A stretch of DNA of 64,000 bases, taken from Desulfovulcanus ferrireducens. Its GTDB lineage: Bacteria; Desulfobacterota; Desulfovibrionia; Desulfovibrionales; Desulfonatronovibrionaceae. The translations under genes were made by a program, and so were the position numbers. The DNA is taken from contig NZ_JAGUQP010000015.1 of NCBI RefSeq assembly GCF_018704065.1, positions 1 through 64,000 on the forward strand, read 5' to 3'. This document shows positions 26,262 to 33,391 of this stretch, piece by piece (the stretch's first letter is position 1; each line of letters opens with the position of its first letter). The notes beneath the pieces were generated by a model that had not been told where the DNA came from, did not search any database, and saw only the letters and a program-made list of their open reading frames with translations.

Positions 26262-27674
26262 ATGAACACAAAAAACCTATTCAAGCATCTTCCTTCTGTG
26301 GATGCAATTTTAAATGCCATAAGTAGCGAAAAGATAGTCGCCAATCTTCCCAGGCCACTTGTCCGGGATCTTGTCAATGATTTTTTGAATCTGTGCCGGG
26401 AAGAGATCCGCAGCCAGATCATTACCAATGGCGAGCAGTTGAAGCTAGAAAATTTGAAGCCAAAAATCATGGCCTATATCCGAGCCCACAGCCGCCCCCA
26501 TTTTCGCCGGGTAATTAATGGCACCGGGGTGGTTATTCATACCAATCTGGGACGTTCCATCCTGGCCGAATCAGCCATTGAGGCAGTTGTCCATGCCTGC
26601 AGGCATTATTCCAATCTGGAATTTTCCTTAAAGACCGGTAAACGGGGCAGCCGTTACAGCCATGTAGAAGAGCTTTTGTGCCGCCTGACCGGGGCCGAAG
26701 CCGGTCTTGTAGTAAACAATAATGCCTCGGCTGTACTCATTATCCTGGACACCCTGGCCAAAGGCAAGGAGGTAATCGTTTCACGCGGGCAACTGGTGGA
26801 AATCGGAGGATCTTTTCGTATCCCAGAGGTCATGGCCAAAAGCGGAGCCATCTTGCGCGAAGTCGGGGCGACCAACAGAACCCACCTGCGCGACTATGAA
26901 AAGGCCATTGGCCCGGAAACGGCGGCCTTGCTTAAAGTGCATACATCCAACTACCGCATCATCGGCTTTCACAAGGAAGTGCAATTAAAAGAATTGGTTG
27001 CCTTAGGCCAAAAATACGGGTTACCTGTTCTGGAGGATATGGGCAGCGGTAACCTCTTTGATTTTTCTGCTTCTGGCTATTCCTTTATGCATGAGCCCAC
27101 TGTTCAGCAGGTGATCAAGGCAGGTGTTTCGGTAGTCTCTTTTAGCGGAGACAAACTTCTGGGCGGGCCCCAGGCCGGAATTATCCTCGGTCAAAAAGAA
27201 GTCATTGATAAAATCAAGAAAAATCCCATGAACCGTGCCGTGCGCATAGATAAAATGACCCTAGCAGCTTTAGAAGCTACTTTGCGCCTGTATCTGGACA
27301 TGGACCTGGCCCGGGAAAAGATACCCACAGTAAACATGATTACTTTATCTGAACAGGAACTTAAGCAAAAAGCCCGGAGACTAAAAAACAGGCTGGCCCG
27401 ACGCCTAAAAGACCATCTGGAATTGAAACTTATTCCCAATCACTCCAGGGTCGGGGGCGGAGCTTTTCCAGAGCAGGACTTGCCTACGACTCTTGTGGCC
27501 ATAAGGCCCAGACAAATGAGTATCGAAGACTTAAAAAACAGACTCCTGCACACAGAACCACCCTTGGTGGGCAGACTGGAGGATGATTATTTTTGCCTGG
27601 ATCCGCGAACCATTGCCCTCTCAGAATATAACCTGGTCTGCGAGGCCATTGAACAGGCGGTCGTGGGTGGATGA
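26262..27674 (+). CDS. selA: L-seryl-tRNA(Sec) selenium transferase
   Basis: PLP enzyme converting Ser-tRNA(Sec) to Sec-tRNA(Sec) with selenophosphate, in a large cytoplasmic ring. 470 residues of normal length: N-terminal tRNA-contacting domain LPSVDAIL..., then FRRVINGTGVVIHTNLGRS near 85, the PLP-anchoring Lys in FSGDKLLGGPQAG near residue 300, and the C-terminal VGGGAFPEQDLPTT. Its presence shows this organism makes selenocysteine, which bears directly on the candidate selenoprotein at 6,863-7,003. selB and selC are not in the window; the gene immediately downstream is unrelated. Followed by a short tandem repeat. Confidence 0.97.
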   Translation: MNTKNLFKHLPSVDAILNAISSEKIVANLPRPLVRDLVNDFLNLCREEIRSQIITNGEQLKLENLKPKIMAYIRAHSRPHFRRVINGTGVVIHTNLGRSILAESAIEAVVHACRHYSNLEFSLKTGKRGSRYSHVEELLCRLTGAEAGLVVNNNASAVLIILDTLAKGKEVIVSRGQLVEIGGSFRIPEVMAKSGAILREVGATNRTHLRDYEKAIGPETAALLKVHTSNYRIIGFHKEVQLKELVALGQKYGLPVLEDMGSGNLFDFSASGYSFMHEPTVQQVIKAGVSVVSFSGDKLLGGPQAGIILGQKEVIDKIKKNPMNRAVRIDKMTLAALEATLRLYLDMDLAREKIPTVNMITLSEQELKQKARRLKNRLARRLKDHLELKLIPNHSRVGGGAFPEQDLPTTLVAIRPRQMSIEDLKNRLLHTEPPLVGRLEDDYFCLDPRTIALSEYNLVCEAIEQAVVGG

Positions 27675-27748
27675 GTAAATGGGTAAATGAGTAAATGGGT
27701 AAATGAGTAAATGGGGGATGGGTGGATGGGTAAATGGGGGATGGGAAA
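27671..27748. repeat. Short tandem repeat (GAGTAAATGGGTAAAT type)
   Basis: Right after the selA stop, the 14-16-nt unit (GRGTAAATG) recurs about five times, then continues more loosely as GGGGGATGG. It is a low-complexity array with no coding sense, likely prone to slippage. The selA TGA lies within its first unit. Confidence 0.7.
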
Positions 27749-27837
27749 CTAAATACAGACCGGTGTAGCTAATGCGAGACGAGTGAGGGTAAAAGCTAGA
27801 CGGGATTAACTAAGAACCATATTTCAAGGAGCAAGCA

Positions 27838-28818
27838 ATGCAAAAAGGCGAATTTAAGGGGCTGGTGCGAAAAAGGATATTAGTAACCGGAGGAGCAGGA
27901 TTTATCGGCTCGCATTTATGTCAGAAACTTCTGGAACTTGGGGCCGAAGTTCTTTGTTGCGACAATTATTTTACCGGCCAAAAAGACCATATTCGCCAAC
28001 TGCAGGATCATCCCAGGTTTGAACTCTTGCGTCACGACATTACCTTTCCACTATATGTAGAAGTGGATGAAATCTACAACCTGGCCTGCCCGGCATCGCC
28101 CATCCACTATCAATTCGACCCTGTACAGACCACAAAGACCTGTGTTCACGGAAGCATCAACATGCTGGGGCTGGCTAAAAGGGTTAAGGCAAAAATCTTT
28201 CAGGCCTCTACCAGCGAAGTCTATGGTGACCCGGAAGTACATCCGCAAACCGAGGACTACTGGGGACGGGTAAATCCCATTGGCCCCAGGTCATGCTATG
28301 ACGAAGGCAAAAGATGTGCCGAGACCCTGTTTTTTGACTACCACCGCCAGCATGGGGTGGAGATCAAGGTAGCCAGGATTTTTAACACTTACGGCCCGAA
28401 TATGCACCCCAATGACGGGCGGGTAGTAAGCAATTTTATTATCCAGGCCCTGCAAAATCTACCCATTACTGTCTACGGAAAAGGTGAACAGACCCGCTCT
28501 TTTTGCTATGTGGACGACCTTGTTGATGGTATCCTGAGGCTTATGCATACACCCAAGGACTTTACCGGCCCTGTCAATCTGGGTAACCCGGCAGAGATCA
28601 CTATCATGGAACTGGCGGAAAAGATTATTCATCTTACAGGCTCCAAGTCGGAAATCATTTTTAAACCACTTCCTGTTAATGACCCGCAAAAAAGAAAACC
28701 GGACATTACTCTTGCCAAGAAAGCTCTTTCCTGGGAACCTAAAATCCCCCTGGAAGAGGGGCTGAAAAAAACCATTGCCTACTTTGAAAACCTTTTGAGG
28801 AGGAAAAATGGATCTTGA
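27838..28818 (+). CDS. UDP-glucuronate decarboxylase (UDP-xylose synthase)-like SDR epimerase
   Basis: Extended short-chain dehydrogenase that decarboxylates UDP-glucuronate to UDP-xylose via a 4-keto intermediate, supplying sugar for surface polysaccharide. 326 residues: NAD-binding [12 protein letters not shown] near 17, [10 protein letters not shown] with the Pro-Ala-Ser-Pro typical of UXS near 84, the catalytic Tyr/Lys as SCYDEGKR near 155, and [11 protein letters not shown] and [16 protein letters not shown] further on, which are highly conserved in UXS. RBS CAAGGAG about 8 nt before ATG. Its end overlaps the M18 peptidase start by 11 nt. A related NAD-sugar epimerase with another C4/C5 specificity cannot be fully excluded. 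Confidence 0.9.
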   Translation: MQKGEFKGLVRKRILVTGGAGFIGSHLCQKLLELGAEVLCCDNYFTGQKDHIRQLQDHPRFELLRHDITFPLYVEVDEIYNLACPASPIHYQFDPVQTTKTCVHGSINMLGLAKRVKAKIFQASTSEVYGDPEVHPQTEDYWGRVNPIGPRSCYDEGKRCAETLFFDYHRQHGVEIKVARIFNTYGPNMHPNDGRVVSNFIIQALQNLPITVYGKGEQTRSFCYVDDLVDGILRLMHTPKDFTGPVNLGNPAEITIMELAEKIIHLTGSKSEIIFKPLPVNDPQKRKPDITLAKKALSWEPKIPLEEGLKKTIAYFENLLRRKNGS

Positions 28819-30217
28819 ATTTGAACCTAAAAACTGCTGGCAGGTCTTTGACACCCCGGAACATTTAAGCCAGATGGAACAACTGGCCAAAGAGTATGTG
28901 CATTTTTTATCTGCCTGCAAAACAGAAAGAGAAACCATAGACTTTGTCCGCTCTGAAGGTTTAAAATATGGCTTTAAAGAAGACTTTGCACAGGACAAAG
29001 TCTTTAAGATCCATCGCGACAAAACTATCTTTTTAGCCCGCAAAGGAAAGCAACCCCTGGCCAATGGCGTCCGTCTTTTGGGCGCACACGCCGATTCCCC
29101 CAGATTGGATCTGAAACAGCGGCCATTATATGAAGAGTGCCAGGTAGCACTGGCCAAAACCCACTATTATGGCGGCATCCGCAAACATCAGTGGCTGGCC
29201 AGGCCTTTGGCACTGCACGGCGTGGTTATAAAAACCGACGGGACAAAAATAGATATTGTTCTGGGCGAAGACCCTGGTGACCCGGTTTTTACCATAGCGG
29301 ATCTTTTACCCCATCTGGCCCATAAACAAGTAACGAAAAAAGTTACCGAAGCGTTTGAGGCTGAAAAACTGAATGTAATCTTGGGCCATAGCCCGGCACT
29401 GGAAGAAGAGAAGTTGGGAAGTGTGGAAGAAACTGAGGAAGCAGGACATAAAAGTAAAGGGAAAAATCTCGTCAAACAAAAAATCATCAAGCTGCTGCAT
29501 CAAAAATTTGGACTGATAGAAGAAGACCTGTACTCGGCAGAACTCATGGCCGTACCTGCCGGTCCCGCCAGGTTTGTTGGCCTGGATGAGGCCTTAATCG
29601 GCGGTTACGGGCAGGATGACCGCGTCTGCGTATTTACAGGCTTAAAAGCCTTCCTGGCACAAGAAGAGCCGGAGTACACTCAGGTACTCATCTTCTGGGA
29701 CAAAGAGGAAATAGGTTCAGATGGTTCCACAGGAGCCAAGTCTTTATTTTTAGAGTACTGCTTTGAAGACCTGATTGAGTCCTGGGAGCCGAAAACCAAT
29801 TTACGGACACTGTTTCAAAACACCAAGGCCATTTCAGCTGATGTACATGCGGCCTTGGACCCGGATTATCAAGACGTGCATGAAAAGCTCAATGCATCTC
29901 TTCTGGGGCATGGACCGGTTTTTTGTAAATTTACCGGACACAGGGGTAAATACGGAGCCAACGATGCCCATGCCGAATATGTGGCCTGGCTGAGAAATAT
30001 TCTCAATAAAGCAGGGATTCCCTGGCAAATGGCCGAACTGGGCAAAGTGGACATTGGCGGGGGAGGCACCGTGGCCAAATTTCTGGCCATCTATGGTCTG
30101 GATATCATTGACTTTGGTCCCGGAGTACTGGCCATGCACAGCCCGTTTGAGATTACCAGCAAAGCCGACATCTATGCCACCTATCTGGCTTATAAAGAAT
30201 TCTTTCAGGCAAAATAA
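28808..30217 (+). CDS. M18 family aminopeptidase
   Basis: Cytoplasmic di-zinc exopeptidase removing N-terminal (often acidic) residues; members form dodecamers. The 469-residue chain has the metal ligands in [14 protein letters not shown] near 95, [15 protein letters not shown] near 300 (Glu-Glu pair), [10 protein letters not shown] near 342, and [16 protein letters not shown] near 445 (last His). Also [11 protein letters not shown] near 417. An acidic/Lys-rich insertion (about 197-225) departs from the usual length. AGGAGG 6 nt upstream of ATG lies in the end of the preceding gene, with which it overlaps by 11 nt; this suggests cotranscription without obvious functional link. Confidence 0.92.
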   Translation: MDLEFEPKNCWQVFDTPEHLSQMEQLAKEYVHFLSACKTERETIDFVRSEGLKYGFKEDFAQDKVFKIHRDKTIFLARKGKQPLANGVRLLGAHADSPRLDLKQRPLYEECQVALAKTHYYGGIRKHQWLARPLALHGVVIKTDGTKIDIVLGEDPGDPVFTIADLLPHLAHKQVTKKVTEAFEAEKLNVILGHSPALEEEKLGSVEETEEAGHKSKGKNLVKQKIIKLLHQKFGLIEEDLYSAELMAVPAGPARFVGLDEALIGGYGQDDRVCVFTGLKAFLAQEEPEYTQVLIFWDKEEIGSDGSTGAKSLFLEYCFEDLIESWEPKTNLRTLFQNTKAISADVHAALDPDYQDVHEKLNASLLGHGPVFCKFTGHRGKYGANDAHAEYVAWLRNILNKAGIPWQMAELGKVDIGGGGTVAKFLAIYGLDIIDFGPGVLAMHSPFEITSKADIYATYLAYKEFFQAK

Positions 30218-30223
30218 TAAAAC

Positions 30224-30258
30224 AAGGGCGCCAGGCGTTCAGAGCCGCCAGCGCCCTT
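30224..30258 (+). terminator. GC-rich hairpin after the M18 peptidase gene
   Basis: AAGGGCGC (30,224-30,231) pairs with GCGCCCTT (30,251-30,258), and inner GGCG/CGCC extend the stem. It begins 7 nt after the stop codon. No T-tract follows, so it is a terminator-like or mRNA 3'-stabilising hairpin rather than a classical intrinsic terminator. Confidence 0.5.
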
Positions 30259-30469
30259 ACCAACTCAACATGAACTTCCATGACAAAAGATTTTGTCATC
30301 CGCGTGCATGAAAAATCCTAATATCGAAATTCGCATTCCGAGACAACTTCGAATGACCAAAATCCAGAACTTCTTCTTCCAGTTCGAGACACAACTCAAG
30401 TTAATATTTTTGTCATTTGGTAATTTGAAAATTTAAAGTTGTTTCGAATTTATAAATTTTCACGGTAAT

Positions 30470-31342
30470 ATGAACATCCAGGCCCTGTTCTTCATTTTCA
30501 TCTCAGCCCTTTTTCACATGGGCTGGAACCTCTGCGTCAAAAACAGTCCTCAAAAACAAATATTCATCTGGTGGATGTTCGTCACCACTTTAATACTTTT
30601 TCTTCCCCTGGCCCTATGGCACTTGCCAATATGGAAAACCATGCCTCTTTCCTCTGTGTTTGCCTGTTTAGGAGCCAGCCTGATGTACTCTTTTTACCAG
30701 CTATGTACTGGCAAGGCATATCAAAAGGGAGAATTGTCCCTGGTCTATCCTTTAACCAATCTTACGCCCCTGTTTGTTCCCATCTGGGCAAGCTGGTTCC
30801 TGGGGGAATACTTAAGTCTTTCCGGAATAACAGGCATCTTTCTAACAACCTTTGGAGCTATCCTGCTCCAGTGGGAACGAAAGAGCACCTCTTCTTCAAA
30901 ACAGGTAAAAAAAGACAAAAAACCTGTTTTCTGGGCCCTTGCAGCCAGTCTCTTTGCATCTATTGGGTCAGTATTTGATAAAGCAGGAGTAGATAGACTG
31001 TCCGCTCCTCTTGTCTATCCTTACATCACTTTAATGATCTTTTTTATGCTCTCTTTTTTAAGTATCGTCGTATGGAAAAAATCTTCTTCTACTGCAATGT
31101 TAGCCGAAATAAAAAAACTTCCCGGGCAGATATTTTTAGGAGGAGTATTCCTTGCAGGCTCAGTGCTATTTTTCCGTTACGGAATGAAAGTCTGTCCTAT
31201 CAGCTATGCCGTTGCCCTGCGCAAAGCCGGTATTGTCTTGAGCGTCTGGCTGGGTGCAATAATCTACAGAGAATCCCAGATCGCACTGCGCACAGTGGCA
31301 TCCGTAATTATTGTCGTGGGGATACTTTTGCTGAGGATGTAA
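30470..31342 (+). CDS. DMT superfamily (EamA) permease
   Basis: Inner-membrane metabolite transporter of 290 residues with about ten hydrophobic segments arranged as two EamA repeats (roughly 1-135 and 150-290), separated by a Lys/Ser-rich cytoplasmic linker (SSSKQVKKDKK). First repeat ends LSGITGIFLTTFGAILL; second ends TVASVIIVVGILLLRM, the usual repeat terminus. The substrate is not inferable; relatives export amino acids, nucleotide sugars or other small molecules. SD is weak before the ATG at 30,470. Convergent with the deoxyhypusine-synthase-like gene; no clear terminator between them. Confidence 0.87.
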   Translation: MNIQALFFIFISALFHMGWNLCVKNSPQKQIFIWWMFVTTLILFLPLALWHLPIWKTMPLSSVFACLGASLMYSFYQLCTGKAYQKGELSLVYPLTNLTPLFVPIWASWFLGEYLSLSGITGIFLTTFGAILLQWERKSTSSSKQVKKDKKPVFWALAASLFASIGSVFDKAGVDRLSAPLVYPYITLMIFFMLSFLSIVVWKKSSSTAMLAEIKKLPGQIFLGGVFLAGSVLFFRYGMKVCPISYAVALRKAGIVLSVWLGAIIYRESQIALRTVASVIIVVGILLLRM

Positions 31343-31437
31343 GAGAGAAAAACGGCGAGTCGGAGACGGGGTGAAACGGAGAAAAATAATCACTCCCTCC
31401 CCGCTTCTCCCCTTGCCTTTCTCACCCTTTCATAAAT

Positions 31438-32409
31438 TTACTCCCCTAAAACATACATAAAAATAAGTGGGGCCACGATAGAAGCATCAGAGTTGATCAT
31501 AAACCGCGGGGTATCTGTATCCAGTTTATGCCAGGTAATTTTTTCATTGGGCACGGCCCCGGAGTACGAACCGTATGAGGTAGTACTGTCACCTATCTGG
31601 GCAAAGTAGGCCCAGTAGGGAGTATCCTTCTTCTTCACATCCTGAATGAGCATGGGTACCACGCATATGGCAAAATCGCCGGCAATACCTCCACCGATCT
31701 GGAAAAAGCCCACTGGAGCGCCATCCTCGACCTGCTTTTGATACCATTCGGCCAGGTGCTCCATTTGCTCGGTGCCGGTTCGCACGCCGTGGTGGCTGGG
31801 AATCTTGCCTCTCATCACATCAGCGCAATAGACATTGCCCAGAGTGGAGTCCTCAAAGCCAGGGGTATAGATCGGTATCCCCTTTTCCATGGCCGCATAG
31901 ACCCAGGAGTGCTCAGGCGGAATCTGAAAATATCTTTCAATGCCTGGGGTTTTCAGCAATTCATACATAAACTCCCAGGGAAATTTCGGCTTGCCTTTAG
32001 CAGCGGCCTCACGCCAATTATCCAGTAAAATCTTTTCAATATGTATCATAACTGATTCCGGGATGCAGGTGTCAGTGACCCGGTTAAAGCCCTGGTCTCG
32101 AAGTTCTCGTTCCTGCTCAGGAGTCAAATCCCTGTAATGGGGCACCATTTTATACTCTTTATTACTGAAAAGATTAAAAATATCTTCTTCCAAGTTGGCC
32201 GCGGTAGCGGAAATAGCATGGACTTTGTCCTCCCGGATCATCCTGGCCAGAGAGATGCCAATCTCTGCTGTACTCATTGCTCCGGCCATAGCCAAAAGCA
32301 TGCGCCCGCCCTTGTCCAGAAGCTCGCGCCAGGCCCTGGCCGCTTCCAGGGTTTCGCGGGCATTGAAGTGTTTGAAATTCTCTTCCATAAAAGCGCTTAT
32401 AGTTGTCAT
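31438..32409 (-). CDS. Deoxyhypusine synthase-like protein
   Basis: NAD-dependent aminobutyl-transfer fold (PF01916). Family motifs seen in the 323 residues: LLAMAGAMSTAEIGISLARMI near 38, a Rossmann-like core with FFQIGGGIAGDFAI near 236, YWAYFAQIGDSTTSYGS near 263, and ITWHKLDTDTPRFMIN near 295, where the Lys corresponds to the residue that forms the enzyme-imine intermediate in eukaryotic DHS. Bacteria lack eIF5A, so the true reaction must differ; bacterial homologues have been linked to polyamine synthesis such as homospermidine. Whether that holds here is inference. RBS AAGGAG 6 nt before ATG. No polyamine genes adjoin it. Confidence 0.85.
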   Translation of the reverse strand: MTTISAFMEENFKHFNARETLEAARAWRELLDKGGRMLLAMAGAMSTAEIGISLARMIREDKVHAISATAANLEEDIFNLFSNKEYKMVPHYRDLTPEQERELRDQGFNRVTDTCIPESVMIHIEKILLDNWREAAAKGKPKFPWEFMYELLKTPGIERYFQIPPEHSWVYAAMEKGIPIYTPGFEDSTLGNVYCADVMRGKIPSHHGVRTGTEQMEHLAEWYQKQVEDGAPVGFFQIGGGIAGDFAICVVPMLIQDVKKKDTPYWAYFAQIGDSTTSYGSYSGAVPNEKITWHKLDTDTPRFMINSDASIVAPLIFMYVLGE

Positions 32410-32562
32410 ATCTACTCCTTGTTATTTGATAGTAGTAGTTTGATAGGTTGTTGAGCATAAGTTTATAATTTAGTGATCCGTAGCCTTGTTTTCAGAGCAA
32501 AAATCACTTTCCGGCGATTAGCTGAGAGTATAACAGGAATCAAGTCTTGAATGGCTGTTTTT

Positions 32563-32588
32563 GAGTCTATGGCAAACCCCATTTTGAC
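32563..32588 (+). repeat. IS-end-like repeat, left of the island
   Basis: GAGTCTATGGC-AAACCCCATTTTGAC here matches 40,304-40,330 in the same orientation with two substitutions and one gap. A third, inverted relative is at 40,605-40,622. Possibly the remnant terminal sequence of an insertion element that once flanked the GC-rich block; no transposase is seen. Confidence 0.5.
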
Positions 32589-32996
32589 GGGTGCATCCGA
32601 TGGCTGTACTTGGGTTGAGTAGGTGAGTATAGGATTTTCAAGAACCCTGCCGCCCATAAAATCCAGCAATGTACACTGGCCTGTTTATAAATCGCAGGGC
32701 TAAATGACTAAATTTACTGCTTCGCTAGTTTTTTTTATTTAACCGCAGACATACGCAAATTTTTGAGGGTATAAGCTTTAATGCTGTCTAACTTAGACTT
32801 TAAAAAGAATGTTAAATATACGAGGGATAAGGGTAAATTGTTTGATCTTCTCTTTTAGAGTTGACAACATCCTATTTAGTCGACCTTTAAAAAATATTTA
32901 AATGAAAAATAACGCAAGCCAGGTTGAGACATCTCTCTAATATTTTAATCAATATTAATTTAGATGCTACTAACCTGCATAAATATAGAAAAGCGC

Positions 32997-33024
32997 TTGA
33001 CATCCATCTCCTAAGTTGTATGTT
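32997..33024 (+). promoter_or_regulatory. Candidate sigma-70 promoter for the glycosyltransferase island
   Basis: TTGACA at 32,997-33,002, a 16-nt spacer, then TATGTT at 33,019-33,024. It precedes the 51-codon ORF by about 210 nt and lies just upstream of the GC shift. A second TTGACA at 33,033-33,038 lacks a good -10. Unproven. Confidence 0.4.
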
Positions 33025-33235
33025 CAATTTTGTTGACAATTCTGGTGTTATTAAAAAGCGATAAATATCTATTCTATACTGCGAGTGCTCCGGGTTCATA
33101 CGGTGGTCTCGAGTCTAAGGCTCTGGTCAAGACCCTCTATGACAAATAGATACCCCGCGCAGGCAAAAAGAGTCGAATCTCAAAGGGTCGGAAAATATCT
33201 CCGACTAGAGGACAAGGCGACAGGAGGCGCAAAAA

Positions 33236-33391
33236 ATGAGTGGCCTAGACCCCAAAATATACGCTCTGCGGTATGCTGCCAAACATCTTCACTCGAAAAA
33301 GATCGTCGAGCACATACTGACCAATAATTTCTGGCAGACTAGCGGAAAAACTCCGGCTTACGCAGTCAGCTCCGGAGATGACGCGTCATGA
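33236..33391 (+). CDS. Small HARE-HTH-like protein heading the glycosyltransferase operon
   Basis: 51 codons with a strong RBS (AGGAGG at 33,222-33,227, 8-nt spacing). The stop overlaps the next gene's start in ATGA, so it is very likely translated. Residues about 10-43 (KKIVEHILTNNFWQTSGKTP) match the second half of HARE-HTH winged-helix domains, in which an Ile-rich helix, a Leu/Trp turn and the invariant SGKTP occur in this order. The domain is normally about 70 residues, so this copy is short at both ends. HARE-HTH modules are thought to bind DNA or act as adaptors. Here it could regulate the operon or be the truncated end of a larger ancestral gene. I cannot choose. Confidence 0.65.
   Translation: MSGLDPKIYALRYAAKHLHSKKIVEHILTNNFWQTSGKTPAYAVSSGDDAS

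Larger units (their letters stand above)
32410..33235. other. Intergenic region, 826 bp, at the left edge of the GC-rich island
   Basis: No convincing gene; a minus-strand 68-codon ORF at 32,463-32,669 has no RBS or family. It contains one IS-end-like repeat (32,563-32,588), an AT-rich middle, a promoter-like pair at 32,997-33,024, another TTGACA at 33,033, and from about 33,065 a sudden shift to GC-rich sequence leading to the RBS of the 51-codon ORF. Confidence 0.5.

Noticed and set aside
27671-27748. CRISPR-like array
   Set aside because: The units are contiguous without spacers; it is a simple tandem repeat. No CRISPR array or cas gene is in the window.
32463-32669. 68-codon minus-strand ORF
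   Set aside because: Covers an IS-end-like repeat, has no RBS and no recognisable family.
33085-33327. 80-codon plus-strand ORF at the left island edge
   Set aside because: No RBS, composition like random sequence, and it overlaps in another frame the 51-codon ORF that has a strong RBS and ATGA coupling.
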